DNA from: Kribbella capetownensis
GTDB taxonomy: Bacteria > Actinomycetota > Actinomycetes > Propionibacteriales > Kribbellaceae
DNA: 64,000 nt
Assembly: GCF_004331485.1 (NCBI RefSeq)
Contig: NZ_SJKD01000003.1
Span: forward strand, 496,001-560,000
Reading direction: 5' to 3'
Shown: piece by piece, positions 39,785-47,903 of the stretch
Position numbering within the stretch: position 1 is the first letter of the stretch
Layout of the letters: each line of letters begins with the position of its first letter
Position numbers and translations under genes: made by a program
Notes under the pieces: generated by a model
Told to the model about the DNA's origin: nothing
Databases searched by the model: none
Seen by the model: the letters and a program-made list of their open reading frames with translations, nothing else

Positions 39785-42700
39785 TCAGTTGCGCGGCTTC
39801 TCGCGAAGCTCGAAGGCCTCGACGACGTCACCGATCTTGATGTCGTTGTAGCCGTTGATGGTCAGACCACACTCGAAGCCCTCGCGGACCTCGGACGCGT
39901 CGTCCTTGAACCTCTTCAGCGACGACAGCTCGGTGTTGTCGACCACCACCGCGCCGTCCCGGATCAACCGGACCTTGGCGTTGCGGCGGATCAGGCCACT
40001 GGTCACCCAGCAACCGGCGATGTTGCCCACCTTCGAGGAGCGGAAGATCTCGCGGATCTCCGCCTGGCCGAGGACGGCCTCCTCGTAGATCGGCTTCAGC
40101 ATGCCCTTCAGGGCCGCCTCGATGTCGTCGATCGCCGCGTAGATGACCGAGTAGTACCGGACATCGACGCCCTCGCGCTCGGCCAGGTCACCGGCCTTGC
40201 CCGCCGGCCGCACGTTGAAGCCGATGATGACGGCGTTCGACGCGATGGCCAGGTTGACGTCGTTCTCGTTGATCGCACCGACACCGCGGTCGATGACGCG
40301 CAGGTTGACCTCGTCGCCGACCTCGATCCGGACCAGGGCGTCTTCCAGCGCCTCGACCGAACCGGACACGTCGCCCTTGAGGATCAGCAGCAGTTCCTGC
40401 GCCTCGCCCTTCTCCATCGAGGCCATGAAGTCCTCGAGGGTCCGGCGCGCACGACGCTTGGCGTTGGCGGCCGCACGAGCCCGGGCTTCCCGCTTCTCAG
40501 CGATCTGCCGGGCCATCCGGTCGTCGTCCACCACCAGGAACTTGTCACCCGCACCTGGTACAGCGGTCAGACCGAGCACCAGGACCGGACGCGACGGGGT
40601 CGCCTCCTCGACGGGGTCGCCGTGCTCGTCGAGCATGGCCCGGACCCGGCCGTACGCCGGTCCCGCCACCATCGAGTCGCCGACCCGCAGCGTGCCGCGC
40701 TGAACCAGCACGGTCGCCACCGGACCACGGCCCTTGTCCAGGTTCGCCTCGATCGCGATGCCCTGGGCCGGCATGTTCGGGTTGGCCCGCAGGTCGAGGG
40801 CCGCGTCCGCGGTCAGTACGACGCCTTCGAGCAGACCCTCGATGTTGATCCGGGACTTGGCCGACACGTCGACGAACATCGTGTCGCCGCCGTACTCCTC
40901 GGGCACCAGGCCGTACTCGGTCAGCTGACCGCGCACCTTGGCCGGGTCCGCACTCGGAACGTCGATCTTGTTCACCGCGACCACGATCGGGACGTTCGCC
41001 GCCCGGGCGTGGTTCAGTGCCTCGATCGTCTGCGGCATCACGCCGTCGTCGGCCGCGACCACCAGGATGACGATGTCGGTGGCCTGCGCACCACGGGCAC
41101 GCATGGCGGTGAACGCCTCGTGACCCGGGGTGTCGACGAAGGTGATGGCCCGCTGCTCGCCGTCGACCTCGGTCGTCACCTGGTACGCACCGATGTGCTG
41201 GGTGATGCCACCGGCTTCCTTGGCGACCACGTTGGCCATCCGGATCGCGTCCAGCAGCTTGGTCTTACCGTGGTCGACGTGACCCATCACGGTCACCACC
41301 GGCGGCCGCTTGACCAGGTCGCCCTCGTCGCCTTCGTCGGAGCCGAAGTCGATGTCGAACGACTGCAGCAGCTCGCGGTCCTCGTCCTCCGGGGACACGA
41401 TCTGGACGTCGTAGTTCAGCTCGGTGCCGAGCAGTTGCAGCGTCTCCTCGTTGACCGACTGGGTCGCGGTCACCATCTCGCCGAGGTGGAACAGCACCTG
41501 CACCAGCGACGCCGGATCGACGCCGACCTTCTCGGCGAAGTCCGTCAGCGACGCACCGCGGGCAAGGCGCACGACCTCGCCGTCACCGTGCTTGACGCGA
41601 ACGCCGCCGACTGCCGGCGCCTGCATGTTGTCGAACTCCTGGCGCTTCGCCCGCTTCGACTTGCGGCCACGGCGCGCCGGACCACCCGGACGCCCGAAGG
41701 CACCCTGTGTCCCGCCACGGCCACGGTTGCCCGGACCCGGACGGCCACCGCCGCCACCGGGCGGGCCGCTGGGGCCGCCGCCACCCGGACGGAAGCCACC
41801 GCCGCCACCGCCACCACCGGTACGAGCGCCGGGTCCACCACCCGGACCGCCGCCACCGGGGCGACCACGGCCACCGCCGCCGCCACCGCCACCGCTGCCG
41901 CCGCCAGGGCCGGACGGGCGACCGGTGAAGGTGCCCGCCGAGGACTTCGGCATCATCGCCGGGTTGGGGCGCGGAGCACCCGGTACGCCGCTCGGACGCG
42001 GCCGGTCGTTGCCGCCACCACTGCGGGCCTGCGGCGGACGCGGCGCCATCCCGGCCGGGCTCGCACCCTGGCCGGAGCCGCCGCCCTGTCCACCACCCGG
42101 ACCCGGGCGAGCGCCACCGCGCTGCATGCCCTGGGTGGAGCTGAACGGGTTGTTCCCCGGACGCGGTGCGCCCGGACGGGGACCGCCACCTTGACCGCCC
42201 TGACGCGGAGCGCCGGGACGCGGAGCACCCGGACGGGGGCCACCCTGACCACCCGGACGCGGACCGCCGGGACGCGGCGAGGCCGGACGAGCCGGGCTGT
42301 CGGCGGCCGGACGCTGCTGCGCCGGACCAGGGGTCGGCCGGCTCGGAGCCGGCGTACGGCTCGGGGCAGGCGCGGCCGGCGCCTCGGAGGTGGCCGCCTT
42401 GGCAGCCGGAGCCTCGAACGAGGGCGCGGGCGTGGTCTCAGCCGGGGCCTCGACCTTGGCCGCCGGAGCGGACTCGACCGGAGCTGCCGGAGCCTCCTGC
42501 CGGGGAGCCGGCTTCGGACCTGGACGCGGACCCGGCTTGATGCCCGGTGCGGGCGCCGCCTTGACCGGAGCCGGAGCGGCCTCGGCCTTCTCGCTCACGG
42601 TGGACTCGGCCACCGGAGCAGGGGTCGACTTCGGGGCCGGCGCCGGGCGCTCGGCCGGAGCTGCCGGGGCAGCCTTCTTGGCCGGCTCGGCAGGCGCGAC

Positions 42701-42928
42701 CGGAGCTGTCGCCTGCGGCGCGGCAGATGTACTGGCGGCGGCCTTCTTGGCCGCGCGCTTCTTCGGCGGGTTCTTCTCGAACTCCTCCGCCAACCGCCGG
42801 ACGACAGGTGCCTCGATCGTCGAGGATGCCGACCGGACGAACTCGCCCATGTCGTTCAGTCTGGTCAGAACGACCTTGCTGGTAACTCCGAGCTCCTTCG
42901 CGAGCTCGTAGACCCGGACCTTTGCCAC
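39785..42928 (-). CDS. infB: translation initiation factor IF-2
   Basis: IF-2 is the GTPase that places initiator fMet-tRNA on the 30S subunit. The 1047-residue protein has an IF2-N domain ('[18 protein letters not shown]'). A roughly 400-residue low-complexity linker follows, first Ala/Pro/Lys-rich and then Gly/Pro/Arg-rich with poly-Gly runs. The G domain has 'GHVDHGKT', 'DTPGH', 'NKID' and 'SAK', and domains II-IV follow. GTG 42928 ('[10 protein letters not shown]') has AGGGAG about 5 nt upstream. Confidence 0.96.
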   Translation of the reverse strand: MAKVRVYELAKELGVTSKVVLTRLNDMGEFVRSASSTIEAPVVRRLAEEFEKNPPKKRAAKKAAASTSAAPQATAPVAPAEPAKKAAPAAPAERPAPAPKSTPAPVAESTVSEKAEAAPAPVKAAPAPGIKPGPRPGPKPAPRQEAPAAPVESAPAAKVEAPAETTPAPSFEAPAAKAATSEAPAAPAPSRTPAPSRPTPGPAQQRPAADSPARPASPRPGGPRPGGQGGPRPGAPRPGAPRQGGQGGGPRPGAPRPGNNPFSSTQGMQRGGARPGPGGGQGGGSGQGASPAGMAPRPPQARSGGGNDRPRPSGVPGAPRPNPAMMPKSSAGTFTGRPSGPGGGSGGGGGGGGRGRPGGGGPGGGPGARTGGGGGGGGFRPGGGGPSGPPGGGGGRPGPGNRGRGGTQGAFGRPGGPARRGRKSKRAKRQEFDNMQAPAVGGVRVKHGDGEVVRLARGASLTDFAEKVGVDPASLVQVLFHLGEMVTATQSVNEETLQLLGTELNYDVQIVSPEDEDRELLQSFDIDFGSDEGDEGDLVKRPPVVTVMGHVDHGKTKLLDAIRMANVVAKEAGGITQHIGAYQVTTEVDGEQRAITFVDTPGHEAFTAMRARGAQATDIVILVVAADDGVMPQTIEALNHARAANVPIVVAVNKIDVPSADPAKVRGQLTEYGLVPEEYGGDTMFVDVSAKSRINIEGLLEGVVLTADAALDLRANPNMPAQGIAIEANLDKGRGPVATVLVQRGTLRVGDSMVAGPAYGRVRAMLDEHGDPVEEATPSRPVLVLGLTAVPGAGDKFLVVDDDRMARQIAEKREARARAAANAKRRARRTLEDFMASMEKGEAQELLLILKGDVSGSVEALEDALVRIEVGDEVNLRVIDRGVGAINENDVNLAIASNAVIIGFNVRPAGKAGDLAEREGVDVRYYSVIYAAIDDIEAALKGMLKPIYEEAVLGQAEIREIFRSSKVGNIAGCWVTSGLIRRNAKVRLIRDGAVVVDNTELSSLKRFKDDASEVREGFECGLTINGYNDIKIGDVVEAFELREKPRN

Positions 42929-43017
42929 TACTCTCCCTCTGGTCCGAGCCTGGGCGCGGACCGTTAGTTGACGTACGTGCTCATCGCATTGCACTCATCG
43001 GTAGACACTCATCGAGT

Positions 43018-43035
43018 GGTCATGAGTCGATGACC
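43018..43035. repeat. inverted repeat in the ylxR-infB gap
   Basis: GGTCAT-6 nt-ATGACC is perfect. Direct copies of ACTCATCG at 42993-43000 and 43007-43014 lie beside it. This 112-nt gap may carry an internal promoter or processing site for infB. Confidence 0.4.
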
Positions 43036-43040
43036 CGCCT

Positions 43041-43394
43041 TCATGTCGTCACAGCGGTCTGGACCGCTGCGGGCGGCCGGGTGGCCGCCGTTTGCACTGC
43101 ACTTACCTCTTGCTTATCACGCTGCGCGACGTACTCCTGCAGCCCGGTCACGTCGAGCGGCCCCGGGACCCGGAAGGCCCGTGGGAACGCCTTGCGCCGG
43201 ACGGCGAGGTCGAGACACTCGGCCACCGGGTGCAGATGCGCCCCACGGCCAGGTGCCCGACGATCGGGATCCGGAAGGACAAGCCCTCCAGAAACCGTCA
43301 TCCGCAACAGATCAGCCGGACCGGACCGCTTCCGGCACCCGATACAGGTGCGCTCCCGGGGCTTGCCAGGGCGCGCGTCTGTAGTCACTGTCAC
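43041..43394 (-). CDS. ylxR: YlxR (DUF448) RNA-binding protein
   Basis: The 117-residue YlxR/DUF448 protein has the signature 'RERTCIGCRKRSGPADLLRM' (about residues 13-32) and 'GRGAHLHPVAECLDLAVRRKAF' (about 50-71). The family is encoded between nusA and infB and has been linked to RNase P/RNA binding. GTG 43394 has GAGG 6 nt upstream. It follows nusA by 45 nt. Confidence 0.9.
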   Translation of the reverse strand: MTVTTDARPGKPRERTCIGCRKRSGPADLLRMTVSGGLVLPDPDRRAPGRGAHLHPVAECLDLAVRRKAFPRAFRVPGPLDVTGLQEYVAQRDKQEVSAVQTAATRPPAAVQTAVTT

Positions 43395-43439
43395 GTGAAC
43401 CTCAGGGTGTGGTTGCGACTCAGTCGACCGACCGAGAGA

Positions 43440-44432
43440 TCAGTCTACCTTCTCGCTCTCACGAGTCACATCGGTATCCGGCCTGATGTCGATCCGCCAG
43501 CCCGTGAGCCGGGCGGCCAGGCGGGCGTTCTGCCCTTCCTTGCCGATCGCGAGCGAGAGCTGGTAGTCGGGTACGACGACCCGTGCCGCGCGTGCCGCGG
43601 CGTCGACCACCTCGACGGACGTAACCTGCGCCGGGGACAGCGCATTCCCGACGAAGGTGGCCGGGTCGTCGCTGTGGTCGATGATGTCGATCTTCTCGCC
43701 GTGCAACTCGTGCATGATGTTGCGCACCCGCTGCCCCATCGGCCCGATGCAGGCGCCCTTGCCGTTCACCGACGGGTTCAGCGTCCGTACGGCGATCTTG
43801 GTCCGATGACCGGCCTCGCGGGCGATCGCGGTGATCTCGACGGTGCCGTCGGCGATCTCCGGGACCTCGAGCGCGAACAGCTTCTTGACCAGGTTCGGGT
43901 GAGTTCGGCTGACCGTGATCTGCGGTCCCTTGAAGCCCTTGCGGACCCCGACGACGTACACCCGCAGCCGGTTGCCGTGCTCGTACTTCTCCCCCGGCAC
44001 CTGCTCCGGGGCCGGCAGCACCGCCTCGATCTTGCCGAGGTCGACCATCACCGAGCGCGGGTCGCGGCCCTGCTGGATGACCCCGGAGACGATGTCGCCC
44101 TCCTTGCCGGAGAACTCGCCGTACCGGACCTCGTCCTCGGCGTCGCGCAGCCGCTGCAGGATGATCTGCTTGGCCGTGGTGGCCGCGATCCGGCCGAAGT
44201 CGGCCGGGGTGTCGTCGTACTCGCGGGCCAGCGTGCCGTCCTCGGCGAGCTCGCGGGCGTACACGGTGACGTGCCCGGTCTTGCGGTCCAGCTCGGCGCG
44301 GGCGTGCTGCTGGGCGCCCTCGGTGCGGTGGTAGGCCACCAGCAGCGCCTGCTCGATCGCCTCGACGACCACGTCCAGGGAGATGTCCTTCTCCCGCTCC
44401 AGCGACCGCAGCACGGCCATGTCGATGTCCAT
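43440..44432 (-). CDS. nusA: transcription termination/antitermination factor NusA
   Basis: NusA modulates RNA polymerase pausing and termination. The 330-residue protein has the N-terminal polymerase-binding domain ('[20 protein letters not shown]'), an S1 domain ('[19 protein letters not shown]', about 110-170) and two KH domains ('[16 protein letters not shown]', '[20 protein letters not shown]'). It lacks the E. coli acidic repeats, as is normal for actinobacteria. It starts 1 nt after the rimP stop. Confidence 0.95.
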   Translation of the reverse strand: MDIDMAVLRSLEREKDISLDVVVEAIEQALLVAYHRTEGAQQHARAELDRKTGHVTVYARELAEDGTLAREYDDTPADFGRIAATTAKQIILQRLRDAEDEVRYGEFSGKEGDIVSGVIQQGRDPRSVMVDLGKIEAVLPAPEQVPGEKYEHGNRLRVYVVGVRKGFKGPQITVSRTHPNLVKKLFALEVPEIADGTVEITAIAREAGHRTKIAVRTLNPSVNGKGACIGPMGQRVRNIMHELHGEKIDIIDHSDDPATFVGNALSPAQVTSVEVVDAAARAARVVVPDYQLSLAIGKEGQNARLAARLTGWRIDIRPDTDVTRESEKVD

Positions 44433-44433
44433 G

Positions 44434-44955
44434 TCAGTTCTCCTCCACCGTGCCGTCGGCAGGTGTTTCTGTTTCGTCGTTGCCGGCAGCCCGGTTGAAT
44501 TCGATCTGGACCTTGGCCTTGGCCACGTCGGCGTACGCGACGGTCTGGGCCTTGCCGTCCACGTCCAGCTCGGCCGCCTCGTCGGAGGCGGACTTGATCC
44601 GGCCGGTCACCTTGCCGCCCGCGGTCAGCGTGACCGCGACCAGGCGCTTGACGTTGCGGCGCCAGTGCCGGGGCAGAGTGAGTGGCCGGTCGACGCCGGG
44701 GCTGGAGACCTCCAGCGTGTAGGCGCCGTCGCCCATGATGTCGTCGGCATCGAGCGCCTTGGAGATGGCTCGGGTCACCTCGGCGATGTCGTCGAGGCTG
44801 ATCCCGCCGTCGCGGTCGACCAGCACGCGCAGCAACCGGCGGCGGCCGGCCGGCGCGAGGTCGGCGGCCTCCAGGTCGCAGCCGAACTGCTCGACGATCG
44901 GCCGCAGGAAGTTCTCGAGGCTCGTGGTGTCCGTGTGGTCAGTCCTTCGGCTCAC
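44434..44955 (-). CDS. rimP: ribosome maturation factor RimP
   Basis: RimP assists 30S assembly. The 173-residue product contains '[20 protein letters not shown]', '[20 protein letters not shown]' and '[14 protein letters not shown]', the family signature near residue 79. GTG 44955 is chosen because the RimP domain begins a few residues later; an AGG lies about 8 nt upstream. It is the first gene of the rimP-nusA-ylxR-infB transcript. Confidence 0.94.
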   Translation of the reverse strand: MSRRTDHTDTTSLENFLRPIVEQFGCDLEAADLAPAGRRRLLRVLVDRDGGISLDDIAEVTRAISKALDADDIMGDGAYTLEVSSPGVDRPLTLPRHWRRNVKRLVAVTLTAGGKVTGRIKSASDEAAELDVDGKAQTVAYADVAKAKVQIEFNRAAGNDETETPADGTVEEN

Positions 44956-45097
44956 AGGTTGACCTGCCTCTCTCTCCAGTTGTGCACCCGTTCCGCCACC
45001 CGGCGATCCGACCGAGGGCAGTAGCCCACCATATCCGGCCCGCGGCATTGTCCACGTCACCGGCTCGTCCCAGGCCGGTCACCGGCGCGTCACCGGG

Positions 45098-45109
45098 TAT
45101 CGTTCCGGC
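45098..45109 (+). promoter_or_regulatory. possible -10 box of a leaderless promoter
   Basis: TATCGT (45098-45103) lies 6 nt before the GTG at 45110, and no Shine-Dalgarno is present. Confidence 0.35.
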
Positions 45110-45658
45110 GTGCCGACCGAACCTCGCCTGTCCCGCCGCGCCGTCATCGCGACTGCCGTGGTGCTGCCCGGTGCCGTCGCGCTGGGCGGCTGCAAGGACG
45201 ACGAGGCGGGCTCCGGTACGCCGGGCGCCGTCGACCCGAAGACCGGTCAGGCGGTCGAGGAGACGCCGACCGTCGATCCGGCCGTGGTCGCGTCACTCAG
45301 TGCGGCCGCGGCCCAGGTGACTCTATTGTCCCTCGGCTACACCAGTACCAGCCGGAAGTTCCCGGCCCTGCGCACGCAGCTGGCCGCCGGGGCGAAGTAC
45401 CACGCGAGCCACCTGGCCAAGCTGAAGGAGACAGCCGGCGTGCAGGCCACCACTCCGAAGGCCCCGGCAGCCGCGAGTACGTCGTCTGCCGCACTCGCCG
45501 CCCTGGCCAAGCAGGAGAAGGCCGCGGCGGCCGCCCACGCTGCTGCGGCGGTCAAGCTGTCGGGTGCTCCCGCCCGGTTGCTGGCCATGATCGCGGCGTC
45601 CGAGTTGCAGCTCGGGACGAAGCTGACCCCGGCGAAGAAGAAAGCGGACGCATCGTGA
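45110..45658 (+). CDS. Tat-type lipoprotein, ferritin-like DUF4439 partner
   Basis: The 182-residue protein has a twin-arginine signal ('LSRRAVIATAVVLPGAVALG') ending in lipobox 'LGGC' with Cys28, so it is likely exported folded and lipid-anchored. The mature part is Ala/Lys-rich and helical ('AALAKQEKAAAAAHAAAAVK'). It overlaps the next gene by 4 bp (GTGA), and the pair resembles the lipoprotein/DUF4439 pairs conserved next to rimP in actinobacteria. The function is unknown. Confidence 0.72.
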   Translation: MPTEPRLSRRAVIATAVVLPGAVALGGCKDDEAGSGTPGAVDPKTGQAVEETPTVDPAVVASLSAAAAQVTLLSLGYTSTSRKFPALRTQLAAGAKYHASHLAKLKETAGVQATTPKAPAAASTSSAALAALAKQEKAAAAAHAAAAVKLSGAPARLLAMIAASELQLGTKLTPAKKKADAS

Positions 45659-46065
45659 CCGAGGTGGAGGCCCTGCAGGCGGCGCTGGCCGGCGAGCACG
45701 CCGCGCTGTACGGCATCGGCGTTGCCGGCGGCAAGCTCAGCGGCGCCCGGTTCCGGTCTGCGACCGATTCCTACGAGCAGCACCGGCTGAACCGCGACCG
45801 CCTCAGCCAGCTCGTCGTCGCCGCGGGCGAGACCCCGGCCGCGGCCGAGCCGGCGTACGACCTGCCGCAGGCCGTGACCAACGCGGCGACCGCGGCCGCG
45901 CTGATCCTGCTGATCGAGCGGCGGCTGGCGGCGGTGTACGGCGATCTGGTCGAGTCGGCGGAGAAGCCGGCGGTGCGGACTTTCGCCGTCAACGGGCTGC
46001 TCGCGAACGCCGGCGCCCAGCTCAGCTGGGGCGGTACGCCGGTCGCCTTCCCCGGCGCCGTCTGA
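45655..46065 (+). CDS. ferritin-like DUF4439 protein
   Basis: The 136-residue protein is all-helical: 'EVEALQAALAGEHAALYGIG', 'RFRSATDSYEQHRLNRDRLS', 'AALILLIERRLAAVYGDLVE'. Glu/His pairs fit the ferritin-like DUF4439 family, although metal binding is unproven. GTG 45655 overlaps the lipoprotein gene stop. It is the last gene before the biosynthetic operon. Confidence 0.75.
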   Translation: MTEVEALQAALAGEHAALYGIGVAGGKLSGARFRSATDSYEQHRLNRDRLSQLVVAAGETPAAAEPAYDLPQAVTNAATAAALILLIERRLAAVYGDLVESAEKPAVRTFAVNGLLANAGAQLSWGGTPVAFPGAV

Positions 46066-46095
46066 TTCCCGGCGAAATTTCTCTGCGTATTCCTC

Positions 46096-46131
46096 TTTAC
46101 TCGCAGCGCGACCTTCCTTATATTTTCGGCC
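46096..46131 (+). promoter_or_regulatory. promoter of the hydrazine-type biosynthetic operon
   Basis: -35 TTTACT (46096-46101), 17-bp spacer, -10 TATATT (46119-46124). The surrounding 46070-46130 is clearly AT-richer than its neighbours. The predicted start near 46131 leaves a leader of about 160 nt before the cupin ATG, so post-transcriptional control is possible. Confidence 0.6.
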
Positions 46132-46292
46132 ACGGAGACTGGGGGGTCGCCGAGCTTTTCACGTAGCCGACGTTGGTGGCGTCGCGCGTGCTCGTTCCAG
46201 GGCTGATCGCAGCGTCTTGTTCCGTACCAACATTCCGCTGTCATTCAACTTCTTCAGCCGCGCCTGGCGCCGGCTACGGAGGGTGGCGAAGC

Positions 46293-46646
46293 ATGCGCAC
46301 ATTCGATCTGAGCACCGGTGACGACCAGTACGTGAAGGACCTGCGGGTGGTCCGTTGGGAGCAGTACGGACTCGAGCGGGACCTGCCCTTCCAGGCGATG
46401 TGGTACTCCGTTCCGCCGGGTTCGGAAAGCCCGGTCGACCAGCACCCCGAACTCGAACTGTCCGTCGTCGTCGCGGGAACGGCGTACGTCGTCGTCGGCG
46501 GCCGCGAACACGTGGTCCCCCAAGGCAACGCCTTCCTGCTCAGCAGTACCGAGGCGCACGTCGTACAGAACCGGTCGGCCGACACCGAACTGACCGTCTT
46601 CAGCGCCTATTGGATGCCGATCACCGCCGAGCCCGGCCATGGCTGA
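46293..46646 (+). CDS. stand-alone cupin, probable N-N-bond-forming component
   Basis: The 117-residue single-domain cupin has metal-ligand candidates in 'VDQHPELELSVVVAGTAYVV' (about residues 48-67) and 'SSTEAHVVQN' (about 87-96). In hydrazine synthetases of the s56-p1 and triacsin pathways, a cupin is fused to the N terminus of a MetRS-like domain and performs the rearrangement that makes the N-N bond. Here the cupin is separate but lies directly before, and overlaps by 8 bp, the MetRS-like gene. ATG 46293 has GGAGGG 9 nt upstream. An in-frame GTG at 46173 is rejected because the extension has no cupin homology or ribosome site. Confidence 0.75.
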   Translation: MRTFDLSTGDDQYVKDLRVVRWEQYGLERDLPFQAMWYSVPPGSESPVDQHPELELSVVVAGTAYVVVGGREHVVPQGNAFLLSSTEAHVVQNRSADTELTVFSAYWMPITAEPGHG

Positions 46647-47899
46647 TCCGGTCACGGTCTTCACTTCCCCACAGCCGACCGTCAACGGCCCGTTGCACGT
46701 CGGCCATCTGGCCGGTCCGTACCTCGGGGCCGACCTAGCCGCCCGGGCCGCGCGCGCCCGCGGCGAGCGCGTCGTGGTCACCACCGGCCTCGACGTGCAC
46801 CTGAACTACGTGCTGACCCGCGCCGAGGGCGAAGGCGTCGAGGTCGGCGTGATGACGGCGGAGTTCCGCGACGACATCAAGGCCACCTCCGCTGCGACGC
46901 CGTTGCGCGAGATCACCCTGCACGCCTGCGCGGATTGCGGCCGGACCCTGCACGAGTCCTACCTGCGTGGCCTGTGCGGCGAGTGCAAGGCACCCGCAGC
47001 AGGCGGCGCGTGTGAACAGTGCGGCAGCCTCACTCAGGTCGACACCATGGTCGATCCGGTCTGCGGCCACTGTGGTGGCGAGCCGCGTCCCTTCGCCGCG
47101 ACGGTGCCGGTACTGCGGATGGAGGACCACCGCGAAGCCCTGATCGCGATGTGGTTGCGCGCCGATCTGCCACCCGCCGTCCGCGACCTGATCGACCGGA
47201 CCCTGCAGGCCAGACTCCCGGAGCTCGCACTCGCCTACCCCACCAACTGGGGACTTGAAGGCGACGGTCCGCTCACCGGCCTGCGGATCGGCCCGTACAC
47301 CGAGATCGCGCTCTCCGACCTGTACGCCGTTGCCCGCGGCATCGATCCGGAGGCCGCGGATGTACCGGAGTACCTGACGGCGCTGACCCAGGTCGGATCG
47401 CTGTGGCACTTCCTCGGCCTGGACAACGCGTTCTGGTACGCGTTGTACTGGCCGGCCGTCCGGGCCGCGGCCGGCGTCGCCCGGCTGCCCCTTTCCGGCC
47501 TGGTGGTGAACGAGTTCTACACGTTCGCCGGAGAGAAATTCTCGACCAGCCGGAAACACGGGACCGGCGCGACGGAATTGCTGCGGACCGAAGACCCGTC
47601 AATCGTTCGCTTGTTTCTGGCCTGGGACCGGCCAGACCGCTTCCGTAGTGATTTCAGCTTCAATTCCTTCCGCGCCTTCGCCGAGCGGGTCGAACCCATT
47701 GCTCGCCGGCGGCGAGAGCGTTTCCGAGCCACTCGATCCAGACCTTTCCTCGATCGAACTCGCCCGCGGCGAAAGCGCCTTGCGGCCGGACGGATTCGAT
47801 CCACCGCTGGCGGTCCGCAGTCTGCTCACGCTGCTCGCCGGCGGCATCCAGGAGACCGGGTCACTGCGCGCCGCGCTGACCGGGTCTGAGCAGGAGTAG
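46639..47899 (+). CDS. MetRS-like amino-acid-activating enzyme with apparent +1 frameshift
   Basis: This class I aminoacyl-tRNA-synthetase core has 'PLHVGHLAGPYLG' (HIGH motif, residues 20-23), a zinc insertion with four CXXC pairs (CADC, CGEC, CEQC, CGHC, about 97-145) and KMSKS-like 'KFSTS' (300-304). It lacks the tRNA anticodon domain, so it probably adenylates an amino acid, glycine by analogy with hydrazine synthetases. The ATG frame stays open to 47889, but after about 47690 it becomes Arg-rich nonsense. The +1 frame instead reads 'LLAGGESVSEPLDPDLSSIE' and ends at TAG 47899, inside the next ribosome site. A shift at GAA-CCC-A-TTG (47692-47701) restores a 419-residue protein. It may be a mutation, sequencing error or recoding. 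Confidence 0.78.
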
Positions 47900-47903
47900 G
47901 GCG

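Noticed and set aside
41700-42330. Plus-strand proline-rich ORFs or tandem repeats in infB
   Set aside because: They are the reverse complement of the IF-2 Gly/Pro linker.
39584-42967. 1127-codon open frame on the plus strand opposite infB
   Set aside because: Arg/Thr-rich mirror of the GC-rich infB codons; no domain, ribosome site or start support.
46173-46292. Upstream in-frame extension of the cupin gene from GTG 46173
   Set aside because: No ribosome site and no cupin-like sequence; ATG 46293 has GGAGGG upstream.
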